Assembly: GCA_013399115.1 (NCBI GenBank)
Contig: VXAA01002999.1
Coordinates: forward strand, 1,038,718 to 1,102,717
Length of the DNA stretch: 64,000 bases
From: Anseranas semipalmata
Lineage: Eukaryota; Chordata; Aves; Anseriformes; Anseranatidae
Direction: 5' to 3'
Positions within the stretch are counted from its first letter, which is position 1. Every line of letters begins with the position of its first letter. Shown one piece after another: positions 24,003 through 37,799 of this stretch. Both the position numbers and the translations under genes were made by a program. The notes beneath the pieces are model-generated. The model had not been told where the DNA came from. It worked only from the letters and a program-made list of their open reading frames with translations, and did no database searches.

Positions 24003-27000
24003 CATGGCTGATAACACCCACCACTGTGAAAATGATTGTGGTAAATTCGGTGTGGCATACTTGCTAATCCAAACAGGAACTTGCATGTATATTTTGATAT
24101 ACTGTAGTGTTTCATGTCATACATGTTTGGCAAGTTTGTGGGACAATCTCATATGCATGCATGTGAAATGTAAGGGTTGACATTCTAAATGAAGAATAGT
24201 CCCAAGTCTTTGTGGGTGAAATTTCTCAAGTTGTATTGTATGTATATGATTTTTTATGTTTTAAACATGTGGGCAAATTCAGAAGACTGGAGCTTAAAAG
24301 CAGGAAGTTTTGTTAGAATTCAGCTTAGCCATGATAATCTTGAAATATGGAATGCTTCAGCTGGTCCTAATACTGCTTTTGTGGTTATTCATCCAAAACA
24401 CTCATCAAACACAGGAAAAGTGTCTTGCATTGATTTGGCAAATAAATATTCAAATAAGCAAAACATAAAACTCCTTAACCATTCCTTAGAAAAAGATAAA
24501 GGCAAATCATGTTCACTATTTGTTCAATGTAGATAGGAGACAATTAAAAACTAAGCTAGAGCCATAAGCACTTCACATAGAAGCTGTGAACAAGGAAATT
24601 CTGTGCAGCGTATGTAAGAGAATGTACATGGCTTTATGCTATCTTTCTGTGTTTACACCCCTGGATCACTCCCGGAGGCACATCCGCTAGGCACATCTCT
24701 GCCCCAAATCTTTGCTATGATGCCCTGACAGCGCTGAGATGAGGATGCCCCACGCTGCCCTTACTAACTTGTAGGTAAAGCACAGTCTTGCATTTATCTG
24801 TTGGACTGTCAGCCCTGGAAGTATTCCCACAAGAACACCCTTACTGCAACCTTTATCTAGTGAGAAAAGGTTGGAGGAGGAGTGAGAGTATTAAAATGTA
24901 GGAATTCTCCTTACTGTCTTATAGCATCCAAGTAAACAGAGCAGTGTATTTTCAGAAAGGTGCCACACTGCTAAATGATACTGATTTCTACTGCTGAGGG
25001 ATTGACTGTTTCTTCATAAGTAGCACTCCTTCTCTTACAAGCAGTTGTAGATGGCTGTTGATGTACCAGAAAAGTCTAAATGATGCTGAAAAGTAAATCC
25101 TGTAATTTTGTGTTTACTTGCAATTCTTTTCTATGACATCCTCTGCCGAATTTGATGTTTAAGAAGCCAATAGTAAAATATCTTCTACAAGCTACATATT
25201 ATTCTTGTTGCATAGTTCTTATGGGGGGAAACTTCCTCTGAAATTTATTCTAATTATAATTTTTTCTATGAAAGCTTAGGAGAACAGACACAACTGACAT
25301 AAAAGATATGACATAGAAATGCAAAGTAAGTTATTTTTGTAGTTGTCATTTTTTTGTTTCTGAAAGAATAACCTGCTCTTAGAAGGGACGCTGACCTTTT
25401 ATTTGCACACAGTAGAATGGGGACCCAAACAGTTTAGAGACTCCAGGCATCACTGCAATAAAACAAACAACAACCAAACAGAAATCTGAGGACAAATGTT
25501 GTCTCTCATCCTCAGAAATGGTAATGTGCGCATACTCTTTTCCAATCCTATGTCTCATTTCAGAGAGAGTCTTGTTAGTGTTGCCATTTGACCAGAATTT
25601 CATTGTGGCTGAAAGTCACAGTTTCTGCACATTTACAGATGAACTCTACAGCATTGACATAGAAAATCTAGGATTGCACATCGGACCTATTGCGATGATC
25701 TGAATTCAGTTAATAACTCTCCTGTTAGTGCTAATGGATACATTCCATTGATGGCATATGTATAGGTCAGCTACATAAGACATGCACAGTAGAAATGGAT
25801 CTCAAACATTCTCTTACACATGCTCTTCAGGGAGCAATTACACATTTTTTTGCTTATGAAACCCAAAGCCGAATTATGGCAGCAGTACTTTGATTATCTG
25901 CCAAAATTCAGATCTAATCTTTTCTATTTGTTTCCACATTGTCTTCTGTTATCCTCCACCCATCCTGACTTGTCTTCTCATTCACCAGTTATAACTGCTC
26001 TAATGTCATAAGTTGTCTTGGACAGGAGGTTCTCATATATTACTTGTTTCTACACTACTTAGAACAGTGCAGACTACTATAGTTGAAATATTTATGTACA
26101 AGTATAAGCCAATTTATAATAATAATGAAGCTTTTACCATTCCTCCTTCTCCAAAACTAACTTTCAGAAGTGGGGCTTAACATTACGTTACTTGGAGGGT
26201 AATGATAGTCTTCATGTCAGCATGGGCATATTTCAGTACTTCATCAGTAGAAGTGCTCAGGAGCATTTAGCAATGAGCAATTTGTAATTTGTCGTTTGTT
26301 CAGTATTATTAGCAAGCAGCAAGATGTTTATCAATAAAAAGACCAGTAGGCTAAATGTCTAAAGACTCATAAATTAGTTAAAAGGACTTCAGCTCTGATC
26401 TTTATTGGATCCAATTCCTACTTCATTAATTGCTAATTGTTTAGACACTAAAAAATCAGTTTGAATACGAAGGAGTGAATTACTGTAACTGCTCAAATGT
26501 CTATTCAAATACACATGAAAAAACATGAGTAACTCACCATGAAAATTAAAGTAAAAATGTATTCAAAATCTATTGGCATGAGTATTAAACTAGAACTGTT
26601 TTTCTTCATGCCAAAGAATATTATATTCTACAGAAAATGCTTACAACAGGAAAAAGGTATCTCTGCTAACAGCAGAGTAAAACACATGGTGATGATCAAC
26701 CTTGTAATTTTGGATATTTCAGCTAATTTTCTACTACTACAGTAATAAATATTCTGTTGTGTGGAGGGAAAGAGAAAAAAAATAGAAGTAGATTTGCAAC
26801 ATCCAGGAACTTTTTGCTGTTATTTTTATTTTCTGCTGTCAAAAGCAGATCATAAAACTAACAATGTAGTTGAATCTGGTGCTTTTTGTGAAAGGTGATT
26901 TCCACTCCCTATTTAAATATGCAAAGTTGTGCCACATTTGGAATAAGAATTTACACAGCAACAACTTCAACACATCTAATATTATGTTCACATAATACTT

Positions 27001-28017
27001 TTCTTATACCCTAACCTAAACTGCTACGGAATAGTTGTTTTGAATCCCAGAAAGGAGGTGCCTTTTCAAATTCAACTGCAAGATTCTTGATGCTGCACTG
27101 TCCAACAAAGATACTGACTCAAGTGCTTGGCGAGATGATAAACCATCATTGTAGTCATCATTCCAATTTGCTGCTGGAAGTAAAACCCCGTTCCTCGTAT
27201 GATAAGACTTCCAGCCGTGTGCAGTGTGAAAGCTTTCGTGATGAATTCAGGGTGAGTAATTTCTGTCTTCTACTCTCTTTGACTTCAATTTGTTTTCTTA
27301 AAGGAAAAGAATAAATCTCACCTAGACCCAAATGTATTCCAAATGTCAATACATGTATGGTGGTTTAAGGCTCCTGTGTTTTAAGGTATCTCACGAGAGT
27401 ACAAATTTTGGACAAAACTTGTCTAGAGAGCCAATGAAATTCGGCAGAAATGTCCCTCACAATTCATCTCATTCATCTCAGCTCTCATTTTCTTTCTACA
27501 ACAAAAGCCATGTCTTCAGCAGAGTGAATACCAGCCTGTGACTCACTTATTTTAATGTCTTTGGCAGTTGGCTCAGTTTTTAAGATTGTCAGACTTGTAG
27601 TCTCATGAATAAGCTGTAGCTGAAGCATGTGGAGTCCCAGAAGAAAAGTTTCTAAAACTGGGGGTTTCTTTTCTTTCCACTTTAGATCTTCAGTATACAT
27701 AATCACTAGCTCCAGAAAAGCATTTTGACATTATCTTGTTGCTCAGCTGTCAGGTTACATTCAGTACAGATCCCTCATTTCTTATCTCAGCATCTTTCCT
27801 GGGCACAGCTTGCAGTCACAAATTGAAAAATGCAAAATAACAGGCATTGTTTGTCTTTAGAAAGTATTCATTATTCCTTTTTCCTCTTCATTTAACAATG
27901 TCTCTTCATTTTGCAATGTTATTGTGTTTCCAGCTATGCCCTGTGGGCAGATTTTAACAGACATCGCTAAGCTTAAATATGAAAATAGATGTAAAAGAAA
28001 ATAATTTATTTATTCGT
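24003..28017. other. Unique non-coding DNA, no gene seen
   Basis: AT-rich sequence with no recognised repeat, RNA or exon. The longest open frame (24189-24536 plus, 115 codons) shows no domain. A slightly GC-richer patch lies near 24655-24760; I cannot classify it. Confidence 0.5.
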
Positions 28018-28140
28018 CTGGGGTCATGTAGTCCAACATCCCACTAGAAGGCAGACCATCCTCAACACGACCAGGTTAGCTGTGGCTTCATCTAGCTAAA
28101 TCTTATCAACCTCCAAGGCCTGGACTTCAAAGATCAGTCA
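28018..28140 (-). repeat. Old degenerate CR1-like scrap
   Basis: On the minus strand this has the order of words seen in older CR1 3' regions ('gtagtccaacatccc', 'gaccaggttagctg', 'caacctccaagg') but with many changes. It lies about 145 bases from the much better preserved CR1 that starts at 28285, and appears to be an older, separate insertion. The family call is tentative. Confidence 0.5.
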
Positions 28141-28284
28141 GCACATAGTGTACTTGCCTGCTGCCAGTTACAGCTGTCATCTGGTAGTTTTTTGAAGGAA
28201 TTATCCAAAAAGTGCTTTTCCGGGATAATCTCATTGTTAAGCTACTAGCATCTATGACAGAGAAAAAAAAAAATTGTTGTAATA

Positions 28285-28537
28285 TCACAGAATCACAGAA
28301 TCTTTTGGTTGGAAGAGACCTTCAAGATCACCTAGTCCAACCTAAGACCTAACACTAACAATCCCTCCACTAGACCATGTCTCCAAGCTCTGCATCCAAA
28401 CATCTTTCAAATACATCCAGGGATGGTCACTCGACCACTTCCCTGGGCAGCCTGTTCCAATGGCTCACAACCCTTTCAGTAAAGAAATTTTTCCTAATAT
28501 CTAACCTAAACCTCCCCTGTCGCAACTTCAGCCCATG
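28285..28537 (-). repeat. CR1 LINE fragment, 3' end
   Basis: About 250 bases of CR1 on the minus strand. The octamer tail appears here as 'tcacagaatcacagaat' at 28285, followed by 'ggttggaagagaccttcaag', 'cctagtccaacc', 'ccctgggcagcctgttcca' and ending near 'cagcccatg'. It is truncated on the 5' side at about 28537. The first 140 bases match the CR1 copy at 23.9 kb with only a few differences. Confidence 0.95.
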
Positions 28538-31500
28538 ACTTCAGTCCATATGTGTAAGGAAGACATGAAACTGAAGGAGTACAGAAGGCTAGAAATGTTT
28601 TAAGATCTATTTTTACTTTCTTATTCTCTTCTAAATCCTCTTTTCATCTCATTTCAGTCAGGTAGGCCAGGCATTTGGATCAGCAGTGCTACAAAACATC
28701 ACTGTACTACACATATGGCACGCAACAGTTTCAGCACATATTTGCTTCTTTTTCAGTCAAGAATAATGACTTCTTATTGTGTTTTTTTTTTTCCCATTAC
28801 TGTTGTAGAATGTGAGCAGAGCCTTGCTCAGATTGTTTACAGAAAAAGAGAAAAGAATAATTTATTTCAATATACTTTTTAAAGAGGCATTATCCTCTTT
28901 ACAGTCCAATATATGATAAAATCAGGAGAGAATATGAGAACACAGGAGATCCACATCTGAAAGCGGCAATCTTAGGTTTCCTATTAAAGCTGGGATATTC
29001 AGTACAGAGGATGGGAAATAAACATATTTTTTTTTTCTTTTTGTCAGTGGTCAGTGCAGGGCTTGTGTGAAAGCAGAATGGAAACAAGCCCCAGTTAATT
29101 TTGAAGTGCCAATGCCAGACTGTCAAGAGCCATCCTGTGCAGTACTTATTCATGCAATGTATCTCTTTAATTCTGGCCTTCTCTGTAAAGAAATCACTTT
29201 CAGTGTTACTGCCTGGATGAATTCAAACACTGCACAGCAAGTTAGCAAGCAGTTCTGATTTAATAGCTTATTTGCAAGTGTCAAGCTGCAAGCAGTGTAG
29301 ACATCATCCTTAGCATTGATCATGACTAAATAATACATTTCTAAAGCAAGGATAATCTGTGTATGGTAGCTACTAAGTGTTAAATACTATTCTAAGCGTG
29401 TGCTAATAAAAATGCATGAAATCATATGCTTTAAAATAACATTGATTTCCGTAGGCCTAGGGAAGGCTAACACACATAAAAGTTTCACATTTGGTTCCTA
29501 CCCAGGATTTTTGCTGCCAGCTAAAGCACCACTAGTTTGACGTTTTGAACTTTACAGACTTAAATTTGCCCTCAGAGGAAAATATGCACTCACCTCTCTC
29601 TCAAGATTATGACTGAAATATTTCATAGGAGATTTTTACAAACAAGACAACATCCTGTTGACACTCTCCACAAGAACTGAAATGCTTTCTACTGGCAAAC
29701 CTCCAAGCCAGACAACACAGCCTATCTCTGCACTTTCAGTGGCATATACATTCTCCACTTGCTTTCATAAGGCCTGTTGTCTATTATAGTCATATGTTTA
29801 CCAGCTACTTTTCCTATTAAGAAAAACTTAATTTCAACAAAGAACAAGGTTATTGGGTGGAGTGGCTTAGAAATGTTTTAAGTATCAGTCTGATTTTACA
29901 GGATTACAAAAGAGGTAAGTGTTCCTATTAGGAGCTTTTTAAGGTGTCTAGTCCACATTTGCTTTCCCTCTATAAGCATATATGTGCCTTTCCAGAGAAG
30001 ATATGAGACGTATGTCCATCCTTTCAGTAACTATGGAAGCCACACTGAAATTCACCCAGCACCATTTCAGTTCCTCCCAATTGCCTTAACAGGACAACGT
30101 GCCTTACTCCCATGAGCTTCTTCAACTGCATGGCAAGTGTGCCCTGTTCATTTTTCCCTGGGGAAGAGTTTGTACCACACCTCAGTAGACTTTCTGGCCC
30201 TAGAGCAACTTGGTAGAATGAAACTCTCTCCTCCAACTCACATGCAATGTGCACTGTTAGTGTAAAAGGGACAAGTTCCTGACGCTTGAACTATCTTTCT
30301 TTTAAGTGTAGCACATGAAAAGGTCTTAAAATGCAGAATTAACAACAATGGCTACAGCTATACATCAGAGACAAGATGCAAGTGTTCATGTCCTGATGCC
30401 ACTGCATCCTCTTAAACCAAGAGGGCTGTGGATTCCAGATTTGCCTCACTAAAAGCATCCTGTGTTTTCTGCAGCTGTAACTGGACTCATTTAATGTTTA
30501 TCAGCCCACTCACTCTGACCTAGTATCAAGGGACAGCTTAAGCATGGCCCTTATTCTCAAAAACAGGGAATCCTTATTCTTTTTAGAAGTCCAAGACTTC
30601 CCAGACATCTCAGCATCTGTAAACAAGCACTTCTTCTTGCATATTCCTGAGAAATGGTAGATGCTGATCTATGGTCCCTTTGAGACAGCTGAAGAACCAT
30701 CACAAAGCCTAGGAGATACTATTTTACCAACTGCCTGTATTGTTATTGTTGGTGCCCCTTAGTAAGGTAGATCCTTTCTGTGTCTCCAAGAAAGCGTCTG
30801 CTTCCTCTTATCTTGCTGACTAGGGAATTGATAAAAAATATCATGCTCTAAGGAACATGATATTATACATTTCTGTATATTCATCTTATCTCACATTCAC
30901 TGCCAGTAAGTATTGCATCAGCGAAGGATAAGTACTGTTGATTCAGGGGTGAATGGATTCCTTTAAGCTCTTCATTGTCCTGAGGGAATTAGCTTGTTTT
31001 CCAACATGTATCAGTAAATGAACTCATATTATCAGATGCTGCTTGCCTTATATAAGTTCAAGCCCTTGAACAACTAAACCTTTTCATTGCTACAAGGTGT
31101 GTGTGTGCGTGTTGCGGGAGGTGGGCAGAAATTCTTCCAATTCAGTGATTCAGTGCAAAGATTATTTCCAAAACATTCTTTTGGATACACGGAACATAAT
31201 CCTAGGGCTTCCTGTTCCTTGGCAAGGACAAAGGATATCAGCTCTTGCAAGCTGAAGAGTTCATTTAGGGAAACCTCATCATCACTGGTCACATGTATGT
31301 CCAGCCTCCAAAGAGGAAGAAAAAAGCTTAATGTGCTAAAGCTTAGGATTGTTTGATATGTGAGAAGACTATTCCAGTTCTATACCCAGAGTGTGCATAT
31401 CCCACTGGTGACATCATGTGCTGTATCAGCACATGCTGATGTGTACAGTTCCCATTTTCTGCCAAAACACATTTGTTAGATGGGACTGCTATACAGAAAA

Positions 31501-34500
31501 TCAAATCAGCTTATTTGCATGGTTCTCTTAACCATGATGCCTATTCACTAGCAAGAAAACTCAGGTGGTGCTTTTTTTTTTTCTAGTGTATAAAGGAGAT
31601 CAATTCCAGTAGAGTTTGGTCGATCTCCAAATATCATTCTCATGATGACCTCTCGGTTTTGAAGAAAATCTGACATAAAATATTTACTTTCCACATCAAC
31701 AGGAAGTGCCAGTAAATCAGTAGGTCCCCTCTGGGCACAATTTTTGTTGTATCTGGCAGGCTTGCTCTCTTTCTTCAGATTCTATTGTTACCAAAGGTCC
31801 TACCAAGGTAAGATAGAAAAAGGCCATATTATATTCACTGTGCCAGTCTATCAAAACAGTTTCTGTTCCAGAACTCCTAGAGCTCTTCTTTAGGTCTCTG
31901 AAAGCCCTCCTATTTTTCTTACCTTAGTTGATACAGAAGTCAGATCATCTGATTCATCCCAGGCCCAAGGACTCCAATTCACAATACAGAAGTTAGAAGG
32001 CTTTTTGTCTGTCAGATTTTTTTTCTTCTCCATTGAGAGATGAACTCACAAAGAACCTACCCTGTGTACTAACTTGGCTAGACAGACTGTGTCTTCCAAG
32101 TGCAGTGTCCATTCTACTCCAAACTGCTAGTTCCAAATACCCGTTTGAACTCAAGGTGCCTGGACCATAGCTCCGTTAGATCTAGATATTGAAGCATGCT
32201 CTGGTCTCTATTTTGTCCACCTCCTCCTTCTCCTGTTGACCAGATTCTCTCTTTTATTTTCACCTCACAGTTTTTCAGGGATTTCAGGGATTAGTTAAAA
32301 TGCTTCCTCTACTGAAAGATCCCTTGCCCTAATGGAAATTAAGTTTATTTCTATGTATACTTTTGGGTCCCTTTTTTTGAACAACTGCTTGGCTAAAATT
32401 ATTAACTTCTTCCCAAATCTATGGACGTTGTTTTTTTCGCTGCTGCAGCATGAGGAGAGCAGGGGAAATGCAAGTATTTTAACAGTCTGTATGGCAATGT
32501 AGGGAACCATAATTTTCTTTACAAAGAATAGAGTATCTCTTTGGCACTACTAGAATTTCTCCCTACTGTTGTGTTTGAGTTTGAATTTTCCATGAATTAA
32601 TTAACTTCTTAGTTTTCTTTCTCAAGCATCATGTGTCTAGACCAGAACGTACTTTTCTTTCCCTCTGGGTTATTAAGGCTCTCTTCTTTTATAATCACAT
32701 GTTCAGACTCTCCAGGAAATCACCCAGGTTGTTTTCATTCAACCTGAAAAGATTTCAATCATTTCCACAGAAGTATTATTAAAAAGGATAGTAGCCTGCC
32801 TCTTGATATGCTATGAGACTACTAATCTGTATTTGTCAGTCAGCCCTTCTCTATCTGAATTCAGATCAAATCAGCAAAAGAAATTTTCATCTTTGACCAC
32901 TGCTGCCAAGCTGACATGGAGCATTAAAGTGACTTGTCACTGACATCCACAGAGCAGTTGTACATATAGGCTATTTCTTAAAAATTCTTAGAGTTAATTT
33001 TTTTTTTTTTTGCCTTTGAAAGGAGATTGAAATAATCTTCTCTATCTGACTATATGCTGTGCTTCAGGAATGGTGAAAAGCAAACAAGCCTCCCACAGGT
33101 GTTGCAGAGAAAAAACAGATTTCTGCATGTAATGGCATGTGCACAAACACAGTGTGAACAAAACATAGATTGGTTATCTAGAAACACTTCAGTTTCTCTT
33201 TCTGAACCTACCTTAACAAGGCTAATCTCTAAAATATTTTTGAAGCTTTGTAGCTTATTTCATTCTATCACCATCACTCATCTATCAGATGTCAAATTGG
33301 CAGCCTTTCTAAGCTGTCCCAACTAAGCTGAACAGAAGACAAACCTCAACTTGCATGAGGTCCCTCATTACCTCACAAGAAGTAGACATTTAGCCCTACA
33401 ATGGGGACACATATAGCCAGGACTGGGAATAAAATTTAGGCTTGCAACCTGGCAGAACAGAACATGAATAAGAATTATTTTCAGCAGACATTTCTCATTA
33501 TAATAGAGGGAAAGGATCAGAGCTGACTTGGCAGCATTCTGAGGGATCAAATTACACAGCACTTTTGATGGGCAAGGATTTCAGTGAAAAATACACGTAT
33601 GGGAACAGGGTAACCACTGTCAGTAATTCAGTTTTCTTCTGGGATTCATTAAGCATTATTTTACTTCAGAAAAAAAAACAACATAAAAAATGTTAAATGA
33701 GCAGCATAAGGAAGAATGGGACTCTACAACAGTGTGTAAAAATTACAATTCTTTTGGGTTAGTAAGTAAGTATTTCCTTTGAAGGATTGTTAACAGATAA
33801 TTTATTAAACACGCTAGTACTAATAAATAATAGTTTATTTATAATTCATATCAAGTGCCAGAGGACCTGAATATTAATTTCGTCAGTCTGATTTTGCTTC
33901 ACCAGCAGCGTTAGTAGATTTGAATTCTTTGGATGTTTGCACCCCAAGGGGCATAGAGTCCTCTGCTTTTGGATGGAAAAGATTAACGAAACAAGACCAA
34001 TAGTATGATAAAGATGTGGTGCAAGGATGTTTTTGTCCCAAATAGGAGTGACAGGAGCCACATCTCTGACTTTCAGAGGCAGCCCCACCTTTAATAGCTG
34101 TTGCATGACTCCACTTTTTTGTGCTTGGGATCACCGTTTTAGAAATGTTACAGTCCATGTGAGCTGCTTAAGCACATCCCATTTTGCTTTGGGAAAGTGC
34201 TTGTGAAGAAGCATCTTCAGCCCCAGAAGCCTCTGATAGTTTAAGAAACCATACCAAAATGGTAATGGTACAGAATTATGGGTACTCAGCCTTGTACATG
34301 AATTATGAGTCCAGGGTGGCAATGGTCTGCCTGGCTTTTAAGGCATTCCTGTTGTGTGTTGGGTGGGGTTGGAAGTACATTCCGCAACCTGTTTGGAAAG
34401 GCCATTTCGCTTTTGAAAATGAGTTTGGAAATTGTTGAAAGTGCTGCTTGAGACTTTGCAAAAAACTTGCGTTGACACATTTCTAAGGCTGTCCTGGACA

Positions 34501-36389
34501 GGTTGGAAACAGCACATCACAAGGTCTCAGGGCTGGTCTATATTCAAAGAAAAAGCCTTGAAAGAAGGAGAAGAACATCATGCCTTGGACAAGACACCCA
34601 CCCCAGCAACAGACAGGGGAAGAGGGGACAGGGTGCCAAACACCAGTTTGGCCATGACAAGAAGAAGAAAAAGAAGGCTGGATGGTGCAAAACAAACAGA
34701 AAATACAGGGAAAGTGTTTGGTTGCTAAAAAAAGATATATTTTAGCAGGAATGGCTTTTGTTTGTTGGTGCTCAGAAGAGTGTACCAAATCCAATCGCTA
34801 TTTCTTTAAAGTGTCCCTGTATTAAGCTCTTTGTCTGATGTCAGCTGACATCTCTATTATAACCAATATACCAATATAGTTAAGATCAGCCAGTGAGTTA
34901 GCCCTTGAGAAATATGTATCAGAACATATGTAGCACGTCAATGAAAGAGTATTATGTCTCAGATAACTCACAGAAATATTTAGAATATTATTTAAAAGTG
35001 AAAGATACACTTTTTTCTATTAGGCAAGAGATTCCTTTCTGTCTCTGCTATCAATGTCAAGTGTCTCATCCTCTCAACCCTTTTTCCAGTTCATACTGGA
35101 TACAGGGATAAAGTGAGGTAAATAATGGGGGATGAGAAAGTGGGAAGGAATGCCATACCACACACAAGAATCCAATAAAATAGAGAAATAGAATATGAAG
35201 ATTGGATCAGATTAGAATTTATAGCCAAAATGACTGCATAGAAGGAAATGAATTGTAATTCTGGGCCTAGAAAGTAGAAAACTTACCATAATATATTGCT
35301 AAAATACTGAGGGATAACACAAGAAGATTGGGATATTTTTGAGAAGAAAATTTATGAATCTTAAAATACATCTGTCATTTTTTGCCAGCAGGTACCAAAG
35401 TGCCTACAATGTATTGGTAAATAGAAAGCTGGGAATCTTTCAGGGCTGTGGAAGATGGTAATGAAAACGTTTGTATTGATATGAATGGAGAGTGAATGTG
35501 AATGCATATGTTCAAAATACGAGCAAGAGAAAGGCTGTAAAAATGGCATGTGTTGCTGACAGCCACAGCAGCAGGTCATCAAGATCCTAGCCCACATCTA
35601 CCTACAATTTCTCAGGACAACCAGATCTGAACTGGTCAGTGACTAAATCCTGGTCAGTCACAGAGGTGGGACAGGACAGAGATCAATCACAGCTTCTGAA
35701 GGGGATGGTGAGACACATCCAAACCCAATACACGCCTAAAATGAACCCAGTCAGCGTGGGGAAGGACTTGGAAACTGATGCCCCTTGTCCTCTATGTCAT
35801 TCCAAGCAATCGTGGAGAGCCTTTTGTGCCTGAGTGCTCGGCAGACTGCTTACATGCATCTTGGTGCTTGTGGGTTTGAGAGTGTGAGAGACTGAAATCA
35901 ACAGTGTTTTAAAGTAAGTTAAACTTTTCTGCCTATGAAGCATTGCACTGGGATGTGTTGTTGATACAGTTGCAGGATTACTTCCTACAGGGCAATTTGG
36001 CAGCAAAGGGTTTTCAGCAGTTTCAAAAAGATTCCACAGTAAGCAATTCAACATTCGTTCATGTAATTATAACTTGTGAGACCAAATACTCTATTTGTCA
36101 AAATGAAGGGTCATCTCTAGTGCTAAACTACACAAGGAAACCAGTGTTTCTAGGGCTGGGTTCATCCACCATCTGTGATATGGCATCTTGGGATCAGGCA
36201 GGATACTGTAGGGTATCTAAAATGTACCAGACGCTTAACTGTAAGGACTCGAATCATACTGCACCAGAAGCATTCAGTTACCTGTAGTTAAAGATCCAGT
36301 GTCATTTGAGAGACCATGGGGTGTTTGAGACCTCTGGGCAGAGCAGGAGGACACAGCACTGTGCCTTTCCTCCGGCCCATGCTGTTCTG
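28538..36389. other. Long unique non-coding stretch, no gene seen
   Basis: Nearly 8 kb without a recognised repeat, RNA gene or exon. Poly-T runs lie near 31571-31581 and 33000-33011. All open frames are about 115 codons or less. The group at 34130-34800 is overlapping and on both strands, which is typical of chance frames in a slightly GC-richer patch. No domain was recognised in any. Confidence 0.45.
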
Positions 36390-36930
36390 GATAGCAGATG
36401 GTACCAGGTCCAAGTGTCCAGGTGTTGGCAGCGGGGCGCCATGAGGCTGCTGCATGAGGCGAGGCCGGGGCTGCCCCATGCCGGCCACAGCCGGTTCCAG
36501 CCGGCTCCAACGGCCCCACCGCAGGGCACGGCCGGGCCCAGCAGCCACGGGTGGGCACCTTGGGGACAGCGTGGAGAGGCCCCACGCTGGAGCTTGACAC
36601 GGTGCGAAGAGCTGGGAGAGGCAGAGAGGGGCTGGTGTGGGCTGGCCATAGCCCCAGGCCCAGGCCCTGCACTGATCGGGGCTGGGGGAAGTGTATTCTA
36701 GGTTTTGTCTTTCTCACCATCCTACTCAATTGAACTGGCAATACATTAAATTAATTTTCCCTGAGTCAAGCCTGTTTTGCCCATAACAGTAATTGGTAAG
36801 GGATCTCTCTGTCTTTATCTCAACCTGTGGGCTTTTCCATCTTATTTTCTCTCTTTGTCCTGCTAAGGAAGGGGGAGCAAGACAGCAGCTGGGTGCAGGT
36901 CTGGCAGCTGCCCAAGGTCAACCTGCCACA
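36390..36930 (+). mobile_element. Solo LTR of avian endogenous retrovirus, internally deleted
   Basis: A GC-rich LTR in sense orientation. The core at about 36461-36560 (the 'cacagccggttccagccgg' stretch through 'gcacggccgggcccagcag') matches the LTR at 54999-55100. The 3' part from 36700 matches the reverse of the LTR at 60.2 kb: an A/T-rich polyadenylation area with ATTAAA at 36745-36750, then 'ctgttttgcc', 'ggatctctctgtctttatct', and an end in 'cctgccaca' at 36930. The middle is shorter than in the relative at 54.9 kb. The canonical AATAAA is changed to AATACA at 36740-36745. No gag, pol or env sequence adjoins it, so it is a solo or truncated LTR. The 3' end is firm; the 5' end is approximate and I could not find a clear target-site duplication. 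The open frames on both strands (up to 155 codons) are artefacts of high GC. Confidence 0.8.
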
Positions 36931-36986
36931 CAACTGTGGGTCGGGTGAGGCTCCTCGTGATACCTGCACTGGCATGGCAGAGCATG

Positions 36987-37056
36987 TATTCACAGAACCA
37001 CTGGAGGTCATCTGGTCCATCCCCCTGCTCAAGCAGGGCCACCTACAGCAGGTTGA
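36987..37056 (-). repeat. Short CR1 fragment
   Basis: About 70 bases of a minus-strand CR1 3' region: 'tcacagaaccactggaggtc', then the characteristic 'ccccctgctcaagcagggcc' and 'agcaggttg'. It lies 56 bases downstream of the LTR end. Too short for a subfamily call. Confidence 0.8.
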
Positions 37057-37799
37057 TCAAGATCAAGAAGTGCCTCCTGACACATAAGAGTGGAACCCCC
37101 AAAAGTTGCTAAAGTAGCATTATCACATTAAACAGGTTTTTTTTTGTTGTTGTTGTTACTACTATTATCAATTTTATTATGATTGTGCCAGGTCTTTCCA
37201 AAAGTACCAGACAGAAACAAATCCCAAATTTCCTAAGCCCTGTGTAAATGCATAACCAAACACCACTCTGCATCCTAGAAAACTGCAACTTAAGAAAGTT
37301 TACAGTTGAAGTACATCAAGTGATTGCTATTTAATTTAAAATGGGTGCAATGGCTTCAGAGTAATCGTGTTAGAAAACCATCTATGCAAAATATTAATTC
37401 ATATTTTTATTTCTTTCATTTGGCAGTTTGTTTTGCCTTATTTTCTTGACCCAGATTTATCAGTAGTCTGGTGACCCTCAAAGACTATTTGAGGAGTGGT
37501 ACAGTTTTGGCAAGGGCTAAATTCTAGCAGATGACTCTTCGAAACTTGCTGTAAATCTCTCTGTTCTTGGTGCATCTAGATTTGAACTAAATGTCTCTGA
37601 CAGTGACAGTGGAATTCTATGAATTGCAATTGGAACTCAAATAGATGTTTAGGTGCCCTAGCACATCCCACATGTCTGATCTATAAGGGTATGTGTGTCC
37701 TGTCTTGACAGTTTCGTATATATTCACAGAATATCAGACTAGAAGACTGCTAAAGTGGCACTGCTAAAGTATATTAAGGACCTGAGTTGCTCTGTTCTA
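37057..37799. other. Unique non-coding DNA
   Basis: No gene seen. A short T-run followed by (GTT)n lies near 37137-37156. Confidence 0.5.

Noticed and set aside
35943..36287. 114-codon plus-strand frame just upstream of an LTR, considered as a retroviral relic
   Set aside because: No retroviral motif is visible (no transmembrane segment, protease, polymerase or zinc-knuckle pattern), so I could not support the idea.
36274..36741. Open frames of up to 155 codons on both strands
   Set aside because: Same cause: GC-rich LTR sequence, no domain, frames on opposite strands over the same bases.
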